Assembly (NCBI GenBank): GCA_016935955.1
Contig: JAFGPY010000200.1
Coordinates: forward strand, 1-11,620
DNA: 11,620 nucleotides
Direction: 5' to 3'
From: Planctomycetota bacterium
Lineage (GTDB): Bacteria > Planctomycetota > Phycisphaerae > FEN-1346 > JAACEH01
The first letter of the stretch is position 1. Each line of letters opens with the position of its first letter. The notes under the pieces are model-generated. The model worked only from the letters and a program-made list of their open reading frames with translations. It searched no databases and was not told where the DNA came from. The position numbers were made by a program, and so were the translations under genes. Positions 7,501 through 11,620 of this stretch are shown here, piece by piece.

Positions 7501-9065
7501 GAGGCAACGTCCGCATCGGCGACCTGACCGCCGGCGCGCCGCAGGGCAACCTCGTCGACCGGGGCGGACGGTTGCCGACGATGCCCGATCCGCCGTACCG
7601 TCTGGCCTGGCGTCTGGAGCTGGACAGCGACGAACTCGCCCAGCTTGGGCCGATCGGTTCCATCGAAGGCACGATGACCGGCCGCCTGCTGCGCAGCGTC
7701 TCGACCGGCGACGGGGACGTCCTGTTGCTGGCCAATCGCTCGCTGGTGACGGCCGTGCGCCGCAGCGACGGCCGGCGAGTCTGGACCTATCGCGACGAGC
7801 CGTCCCCGGACCAGCGCAACAACCGCGTTCTCGCCGGACGCGACGCCGTCTACCTCCTGGATCGCGGCGGCATCGGGCTGATCGATCCGCGCGACGGCAC
7901 GCTCCGCTGGCGCGTCGCCCTGCAGCCGCAACAGCGACGGGCGGGCTCGCCGTCGCCCGAGACCGTGACCGGCGCCCTGCGTTACGGCGACGCGGGCTTC
8001 GTCGACGGCACGAGCACCTACCATCGCGTGACCGAACTCGGCGACCTGCTGGCGGTCTCGTCGCACCTCGGCCTGCACCTGCTCGACACGCGCGACGGCT
8101 ACGCGATCCGGGCCATCGGCTATCCGCAAGGTATCTTTCACGGCGGCTTCCAGTTCTGCGGCCGCTGGGCGTGGGGCGTCCCCATGCAGCCGACGCACAT
8201 GAGGCGTCGCGTCCTGACCTGGGACCTGGCCACGGGCGACCTGGAGCGCGAGGCGTGTTTCGCCGAACTGCTGCTTCCGTCGCCCAGCCCGCCGCCCGGC
8301 AGCCGCTACTGGCCCATCTTCAGCAACGCCATGGATCAGGTGGCCGTTCTCGATGCAGCCACGGGAACCGTGGGTCCCTTGGTGTCGATCGCCGACAACC
8401 AGGCGCGGCAGTTCTACCAGAGGAGCGGCGTGGTCGAGGACGGCGTGCTCATCATGGTCCATCCGAACGAGGGCCTGTCGGCCGTCGATACGCGCAGCGG
8501 CAAACTGCTCTGGACCTACGACACGGGAACCAGGCGGCAGGTTCAGTTCCATGGGATCGACGCCGAGCGGATGCTCGTCTGGGGCGACTTCGCCGCCGTG
8601 GCCATGCTCCGCCGCAGCGACGGCCACGAGCTGTGGCGCATCGGCGAACCCGACTGGCAGCGCGCCGGCGTGTCGCAGATCTTCGCCAACCGTTTCATGC
8701 TGGCCGTCAACAAGAAAGCCGGCGGCGAGAAGTCGAACTACCAGGCCGTCCACGATCTGGAGACCGGGGCCAGGACGTTCCTGCTTGAGCGGCCCGACGG
8801 CACGACGACCGGCGCCGCCTACGCGGACGCCGCCGGCATGCTCGTTCGCGGCGGGCCGAACGATCCGCTGGAGTACTGGGTCAGCGACGCGGAAGGCACC
8901 TGGAAGGACCGCTCGCCCGACGATCCGCCGCCCGAAGCCCCGCCGTCCGACGAACCTGCCGCCGAAGACAACGGCAACGGCGCAGACCCCGACGCCGCTC
9001 CCGGCGCTGTTCGCGTCAGAGTCCGCATTCAGGGTGGCGCCGGCCAGGTCGAGGTTGAGGACTGA
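4572..9065 (+). CDS. Secreted double beta-propeller (PQQ/BamB-like repeat) protein with TPR-like domains, paralogue of the preceding gene
   Basis: From the ATG at 4572 the product is 1497 aa and starts with a textbook Sec signal peptide (MKRHRG n-region, hydrophobic LMLIACAAAALVVAALPA, cleavage near ARVAAQ-DA). Approximate residues: helical repeats 55-290; first propeller 315-695 with blade motifs ALDAGTGELLW (near 333) and LDRYSGKLLW; TPR-like helices 705-980; second propeller 1008-1445 with DPRDGTLRW, VDTRSGKLLW (near 1305) and RRSDGHELW. A Pro/Asp/Glu-rich linker (about 1448-1478) follows, then the alternating C-terminus VRVRVRIQGGAGQVEVED (1480-1497), which the first gene lacks. A hand alignment of residues 107-194 to residues 89-176 of the previous product is gapless, with 47 of 88 identical, so the two are paralogues in the same domain order. 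No enzyme active site or haem motif is visible. A binding or assembly role in the cell envelope is inferred, and the precise function is unknown. Confidence 0.94.
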   Translation: MKRHRGLSLMLIACAAAALVVAALPAARVAAQDANVRPQGEGQAAPPAAGDEFVPQMNTSTAAERDLRVARDLAAAGAYGEAAQRYVELLSVHADAMSAYDERLHLPVWRLVVEDVLGWPADGQQAYRDLVTAEARQQWTLARREGDLSAVEQVAHRWFLSDVGDDAAVALADRLREAGLPALALYYYKLVLDKHRACDLPREQLLTRAALTARAAGIAELADELAAALDGATVRTDVAAAEQPAAQWVRGQPLPPSDENNPSTGRGLRSEAEAVDPAAVIWQDEFLRSADPQVQQMQNRVMNMNRSGVAAAPPVMPVVRDGTVYAARLHTAWALDAGTGELLWRHDTRETDATPLPVQEFQARQPLVVDDVVYVPLEEPSENSRNIWMFNQGQGGMRTSLYALSASSGLVLWSWNPREAGLEYGELSVDGMPVVSDDMVVVTLGSPGTFYGEVYTAALDRYSGKLLWSQSVVGYSAGYIGQENRWSFNTRNVSASVAVRDGLVLVNALGTTAAQSLLSGRLLWARTMQDLRQIPIDQTDQHSDANGRLPRGAYLARLPRVLADRGLVASGCVLSPHLEAYRWLDGSLAWRRPSDDAPYLLAMEGRRGVAWGSKVLTFDLATGESPWQAVVLNRPPTAEPLLARGKLLVPTTSGIFCVNLATGHIETHSALPAGFTSGNLALGPAGLVVTTDSDIVNYLDWETARRQFTDQAAAQPDAARPWMTLGAAALRLDRTDEGLGYLDKALARAPTGDEAAELYQLYEDYYHYNLGRLDADLAQRLAERMKSSAVDADSICRQALLRAEALADRNARAAVAALQEILDGGPELRHVQVSLSAAEGVSGILAEQSIARLIERHGRAVYAPWDALAVKACDAARRAADYDALIEVACRWPNSLAAAAALDDALNVALARDDLNEAGRLLVRMVNLTAEGRRRNRYRALSLQVSRRLGQKSREELQALALAAKASPDEMVPSLDGGNVRIGDLTAGAPQGNLVDRGGRLPTMPDPPYRLAWRLELDSDELAQLGPIGSIEGTMTGRLLRSVSTGDGDVLLLANRSLVTAVRRSDGRRVWTYRDEPSPDQRNNRVLAGRDAVYLLDRGGIGLIDPRDGTLRWRVALQPQQRRAGSPSPETVTGALRYGDAGFVDGTSTYHRVTELGDLLAVSSHLGLHLLDTRDGYAIRAIGYPQGIFHGGFQFCGRWAWGVPMQPTHMRRRVLTWDLATGDLEREACFAELLLPSPSPPPGSRYWPIFSNAMDQVAVLDAATGTVGPLVSIADNQARQFYQRSGVVEDGVLIMVHPNEGLSAVDTRSGKLLWTYDTGTRRQVQFHGIDAERMLVWGDFAAVAMLRRSDGHELWRIGEPDWQRAGVSQIFANRFMLAVNKKAGGEKSNYQAVHDLETGARTFLLERPDGTTTGAAYADAAGMLVRGGPNDPLEYWVSDAEGTWKDRSPDDPPPEAPPSDEPAAEDNGNGADPDAAPGAVRVRVRIQGGAGQVEVED

Positions 9066-9072
9066 CCCGCGT

Positions 9073-9137
9073 CACGAAGGACTTCTCTCGCGGTGCCATG
9101 GCGGCAATGCGCACGAAGGTGATTCATGGGTGCCATG
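9073..9137 (+). repeat. Degenerate direct repeat (CACGAAGG ... GGTGCCATG), two copies
   Basis: CACGAAGG occurs at 9073-9080 and 9112-9119. Each copy is followed by GGTGCCATG (9092-9100 and 9129-9137) after 11 and 9 nt respectively. The second copy runs into the left hairpin of the composite palindrome. This suggests decayed neighbouring copies of the same palindromic family just downstream of the propeller gene stop codon. The matches are seen directly; common origin is inference. Confidence 0.45.
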
Positions 9138-9208
9138 CTTCTGCTTGCAGAAGCATGCCGCCAAGCCAGTTGCGCGAGCACGCGTCTACAAGTAGACGCG
9201 TGGCACCC
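9128..9208. repeat. Composite REP-like element: two inverted, covarying hairpins
   Basis: Outer arms GGGTGCCA (9128-9135) and TGGCACCC (9201-9208) enclose two hairpins. Hairpin A pairs CATGCTTCTGC (9134-9144) with GCAGAAGCATG (9147-9157) across TT. Hairpin B pairs CACGCGTCTAC (9179-9189) with GTAGACGCGTG (9192-9202) across AA. On the minus strand B reads as a second copy of A: over 31 nt the two agree at 25 positions, and the six differences fall into three base pairs, each changed on both arms (T-A to C-G, T-A to G-C, G-C to A-T). Both have a CTTG loop on the corresponding strand, which as RNA is the known stable CUUG tetraloop. A 21-nt spacer separates them. No T-tract follows. The layout is that of a paired REP/BIME element, in the 3' region of the propeller gene. 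Confidence 0.85.
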
Positions 9209-9444
9209 TCGGAGCTGTGGCCGGCACAACCACGACGCAATGCCTTGTGTAACCGTGCCTTGCTGCGACGCGATGAGGAGTTCGTGCAAAATGCCGCATG
9301 GCGGCGAGGATTGACAGAGCTTCGACTACACGTGGAAGACTCTCCTCCGCGCTGGTTCTCGCCGCCGGCTGTCGGTTGTCCGCGTTTCGCTCCTTTGCCG
9401 GCCGAAAACGCGTTCCGTTTTGCACTCAGCGCCGGTCTCGATCG

Positions 9445-9456
9445 GCAGTATACTGC
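9445..9456. promoter_or_regulatory. 12-bp palindrome containing TATACT, putative promoter/operator of the hydrolase gene
   Basis: GCAGTATACTGC is a perfect 12-bp palindrome. Its centre gives TATACT (9449-9454), the same -10-like hexamer found before the second propeller gene, 78 nt upstream of the hydrolase ATG. No convincing -35 is seen at standard spacing; TTGCAC at 9420-9425 is 23 nt away. The symmetry could equally mark a repressor-binding site over the promoter. Role inferred. Confidence 0.4.
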
Positions 9457-9520
9457 GCTGGTCGCGTGCACCGGCGGTTGCTGGACCTCGGTGCATGCGG
9501 CGAAACCGCGCCCCCCTGTC

Positions 9521-9526
9521 GAGGAA
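9521..9526 (+). promoter_or_regulatory. Ribosome binding site (GAGGAA) fixing the hydrolase start
   Basis: GAGGAA is 6 nt from the ATG at 9533, near-ideal in sequence and distance. With the signal sequence that begins right at this ATG, it decides the start against the much longer open frame reaching back to 9098. Confidence 0.7.
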
Positions 9527-9532
9527 CGATCC

Positions 9533-11233
9533 ATGAGGAGCCTGCCGCCGTGTCTCGGTCTTCCGCTCGTCGTCGCAATCGCTCTGGCATCCTGCACGCC
9601 TGTCGCCTCGGCGTCCGGCGCGCCTTCGGAAGACCTTGCGGAGTTGAAGCCCTATCTGAGGAAGTCGCTGCCGTGGGATTGCCCGACCTTGAGCAAGCCG
9701 TTCCCGGTCAACATCTACTACCTCCAGGAGACGACGGGCCCCGAGGCCCGCGAGGTCATCGTGTACGTCACGAATCGGGCCTGGGAGAAGATCGGCCAGG
9801 AAGACGACCTGTCGATCCTGAAGGACTACATCGGCCGCAAGTTCATCGTGGTGACGCTGGACTTCGGCGACGAGCCGCGGGCCGTCTCGCCGGCCATCGA
9901 CTGGGACATTCACCTGCTGTACCGGGCGCTGTTCGGCTACAAGACGCCGTCGATTCTTCGGGCGATCAAGCTGGAGCCCAAACCGGTGCGTTGCTTCATT
10001 CTGCCGCAAGGGTACCGCGTGGCGACGGACCTGACGTACTGGGAGATCGACAAGCACGGCGTCCACGGCACGCTTGAGTACATCATGCAGTCGTACAACG
10101 AGGAGATTGTTCCGAAGACTCCCGGGATGAAGCCGGCCGAGAAGCCCTCGGACATGGTGGACCGCGACGGCAAACCCTTCGACTACCGGGTCAAGATGGA
10201 CATCATCTATCCGTCGCGGGCGAAGAAGAAGCTCCCCGTGTTCGTCTACTCCGACACGCAGCAGAGTCGCGACACGCACCACCAATACCAGTTCCAGATG
10301 CGCGGGTACGTGTACGTCGTCATGGGCCACTGCTTCAATCCGTGCACCGTGCACTACTGGCATTTCATCAAGTTCACCCTCGACCACTGGAACGGGCTGG
10401 CCTGCTACACGGCCGCCATGCGGTACCTCAGCAAAAACGCCGACCAGTACGGCATGGACACCCATCACATCGGGATGATGGGCATCTCGAAGGGTCAGTA
10501 CGCCGTGACGCGACTGTCGGCTCCGAACCATGCGACCGGCGCCGAGAGCAAGAAGTTCGAGGGCTTCCCGGACGGCACGCCCGAGCCGCAACCCTGGCAG
10601 GGTTACCCGTCGAACATCCACGCCGGATGGCAGGGCATGGGCATGGGCCTGTGGGAGAAGGAGTACATCACCCCCGACTACGCACCGACCATCCTGGCGT
10701 GCGGCGAAAACGACCGCGACGTCATTACCAAGGAAGGGACGCCCGGCTTCCTGAAGGTGCTGGAGAAGCTGGACGTGAATCACACCTACCTGTGGATGGA
10801 GGGGCTCGGCCATTCGCTCTCGGTCGGCTACGACAAGCGGCTGGGCGTGGACCGCTACCAACTCGTGAACGATTTCTTCGACCGCTACCTGAAGGTCGCC
10901 GACAAGCTGCCGCCCGTTGTGCTGATCGCCACGCCGCGCGACGGGGCCGAAGACGTGAGCGCTTCCGACACGATCTGGGTCCAGTTCGCGCCGGTGATTG
11001 ACGAGAAGACGGTACTGGGCGGCGAAGGGATCAAGGTCATTGATGCGGAGAGCCGGCAGCAGGTGAAAGGATCCTGGAAGGTGTCGCACGGCGGCACGAA
11101 GTTCTCGTTCGTTCCCGACCAGCCGTTGGCAGGCGGCAGGCAATATGAAGTCTCAGTGACCGCGGCCGTGAAGGACAAGGCCGGAACCGCCCTCGTGGAT
11201 GCCAGGACGATCCGCTTCAAGACGGCCGAATGA
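9533..11233 (+). CDS. Exported alpha/beta-hydrolase (esterase/peptidase-like) with C-terminal Ig-like domain
   Basis: 566 aa from the ATG at 9533, chosen for its GAGGAA site and export signal. The N-terminus has a hydrophobic LGLPLVVAIALASC stretch in which LASC (Cys21) fits a lipobox, so it may be a lipoprotein; ordinary cleavage after VASA is the alternative. The catalytic part (about 200-455) shows the serine-hydrolase elbow GISKG (Ser319), a candidate acid in ACGENDRD (Asp394, less likely Asp396) and a His in GLGHSLS (His427), in the right order for an alpha/beta-hydrolase triad. The region before it (about 40-190) has strands EVIVYVTN and FIVVTLDFGDEP that resemble the start of a hydrolase core again. 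Residues 460-566 (TPRDGAEDVSASDTIWVQF ... GGRQYEVSV ... VDARTIRF) resemble the SbsA/Big_5-type Ig-like domain of secreted proteins. The substrate is unknown; a carbohydrate ester is plausible given the glycoside hydrolase next door, but that is inference. It converges with that gene, with 30 bp between the stops. Confidence 0.92.
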   Translation: MRSLPPCLGLPLVVAIALASCTPVASASGAPSEDLAELKPYLRKSLPWDCPTLSKPFPVNIYYLQETTGPEAREVIVYVTNRAWEKIGQEDDLSILKDYIGRKFIVVTLDFGDEPRAVSPAIDWDIHLLYRALFGYKTPSILRAIKLEPKPVRCFILPQGYRVATDLTYWEIDKHGVHGTLEYIMQSYNEEIVPKTPGMKPAEKPSDMVDRDGKPFDYRVKMDIIYPSRAKKKLPVFVYSDTQQSRDTHHQYQFQMRGYVYVVMGHCFNPCTVHYWHFIKFTLDHWNGLACYTAAMRYLSKNADQYGMDTHHIGMMGISKGQYAVTRLSAPNHATGAESKKFEGFPDGTPEPQPWQGYPSNIHAGWQGMGMGLWEKEYITPDYAPTILACGENDRDVITKEGTPGFLKVLEKLDVNHTYLWMEGLGHSLSVGYDKRLGVDRYQLVNDFFDRYLKVADKLPPVVLIATPRDGAEDVSASDTIWVQFAPVIDEKTVLGGEGIKVIDAESRQQVKGSWKVSHGGTKFSFVPDQPLAGGRQYEVSVTAAVKDKAGTALVDARTIRFKTAE

Positions 11234-11263
11234 TCGCCGCGCGAGCCCCACAACCTGCAACGC

Positions 11264-11620
11264 TCACTTCCCGTCGGACGCCCTCAATCGGTACATCTCG
11301 CCGCCCACGGCGCGCGAGGCCTCGATGATCTCGGGGTACGGCGTGTCGACGATGTCGAGGAATCCGATCTGGTAGTTCTCCTCGTCCAGCGGCCGTCCCG
11401 TGGTCGGCTCGTCCATGTACTTGAACCAGTGGCAACCCACGAACTGCGGGTGGGCCAGCACACCGCGAACGTAGTCGCCGTACGCCGCGGCCCGCTGCTG
11501 CTGGTCCTCGACGGAGACCAAACCCGTGTGGAACATGCCGCGGTCGAGGGCCCCGAAGTGAAACTCGCCGATGATCACCGGCACGTCGGCCTCGACCGGC
11601 AGACGGAAGTCGGCCACCGA
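11264..11620 (-). CDS. Glycoside hydrolase, GH50 / beta-agarase-like, C-terminal part
   Basis: Only the last 119 or so codons are present; the gene enters from the right edge and stops at TCA 11264-11266 (TGA on its strand). The visible protein has PVIIGEFHFGALDRGMFHTG, then HPQFVGCHWFKYMDEPTTGR, then ENYQIGFLDIVDTPYPEII. This resembles the C-terminal catalytic end of GH50 enzymes (beta-agarases and relatives, clan GH-A), where the Glu of GEFHFG (codon 11564-11566) would be the catalytic nucleophile at the end of a barrel strand. Family recall is from memory of these motifs, without a search. GH50 genes are frequent in planctomycetes and do not by themselves prove agar use. The GTG at 11615-11617 is internal, not the start. 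The gene converges on the hydrolase, and no terminator hairpin is seen in the 30-bp gap. Confidence 0.85.
   Translation of the reverse strand, partial: SVADFRLPVEADVPVIIGEFHFGALDRGMFHTGLVSVEDQQQRAAAYGDYVRGVLAHPQFVGCHWFKYMDEPTTGRPLDEENYQIGFLDIVDTPYPEIIEASRAVGGEMYRLRASDGK

Larger units (their letters stand above)
9209..9532 (+). other. Upstream region of the hydrolase gene, no gene seen
   Basis: No credible coding region. The frame of the downstream gene stays open back to 9098, but that translation reads straight through the palindromes, has no domain-like character and would bury the signal peptide at residue 146. The stretch contains a TTGACA (9311-9316) without a matching -10, the palindrome GCAGTATACTGC (9445-9456), and a purine-rich ribosome binding site at its end. 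Base composition is less G+C-rich than in the flanking genes, as expected for a non-coding leader. Confidence 0.6.

Noticed and set aside
5430..8753. Very long antisense open frame opposite the second propeller gene
   Set aside because: It arises because the G+C-rich sense codons rarely produce stops on the other strand. The translation is rich in Arg, Gly, Val, Gln and His without domain character or signal peptide, whereas the sense strand has clear repeats and an export signal.
109..9065. PQQ-dependent dehydrogenase function for the propeller proteins
   Set aside because: The repeats are of the PQQ type in fold only. No recognisable cofactor or calcium-site motif and no cytochrome CxxCH is seen, and the two-propeller, TPR-containing layout is not that of quinoprotein dehydrogenases.
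9128..9208. CRISPR array or rho-independent terminator at the hairpin pair
   Set aside because: Only two units in opposite orientation with no regular spacers, so not CRISPR. No T-tract follows either hairpin, so not a canonical intrinsic terminator.
9311..9316. Consensus -35 TTGACA in the hydrolase upstream region
   Set aside because: No -10-like sequence lies 15-19 nt downstream (GGAAGA at the expected place) and it is more than 200 nt from the ATG.
9098..9532. 145-residue N-terminal extension of the hydrolase
   Set aside because: It reads through both palindromes, lacks domain character and would bury a good signal sequence. The RBS and export signal both point to the ATG at 9533.
9326..11143. 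Antisense open frame opposite the hydrolase gene
   Set aside because: The sense strand has a triad, signal sequence and RBS; the antisense product has no domain-like feature.

Overview
This is a high-G+C bacterial window, most likely from a Planctomycetota genome. The evidence is very large secreted proteins made of TPR-like helices and PQQ-type beta-propeller repeats, a secreted esterase-like protein next to a GH50-type glycoside hydrolase, weak Shine-Dalgarno signals, and REP-like palindromes in the spacers. The lineage is inferred from gene content; there is no rRNA or marker gene.

Layout: (1) 1-108, a short upstream region with a perfect 10-bp inverted repeat. (2) 109-4236 (+), a secreted protein of about 1375 aa with the order signal peptide, helical repeats, beta-propeller, helical repeats, beta-propeller. 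(3) 4237-4571, a spacer with a two-unit palindromic repeat element, a probable rho-independent terminator and a TATACT -10-like element. (4) 4572-9065 (+), a paralogue of gene 1 (about 1497 aa) in the same domain order, with an added Pro/Asp/Glu-rich tail. (5) 9066-9532, a 467-bp spacer with a degenerate direct repeat, a head-to-head pair of related hairpins whose stem differences are all compensated, and a 12-bp palindrome overlapping another TATACT. (6) 9533-11233 (+), an exported alpha/beta-hydrolase with a complete apparent Ser-Asp-His triad and a C-terminal Ig-like domain. (7) 11264-11620 (-), the C-terminal end of a convergent GH50/beta-agarase-like glycoside hydrolase that runs off the window.

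How the genes may work together: the two giant propeller proteins look like a tandem duplication, and a terminator and putative promoter between them suggest separate transcription. Their propellers are of the BamB / PQQ-repeat structural type with no visible catalytic or cofactor site, so a scaffold or binding role in the periplasm or envelope is more likely than an enzymatic one. The hydrolase and the glycoside hydrolase could belong to a polysaccharide-degradation neighbourhood (esterase plus glycosidase), but they are convergent, not an operon. No tRNA, rRNA, CRISPR array, transposase or phage gene was seen. No wholly new multi-gene system can be demonstrated here; the most distinctive items are the covarying hairpin pair and the four-part architecture of the paralogous giant proteins.
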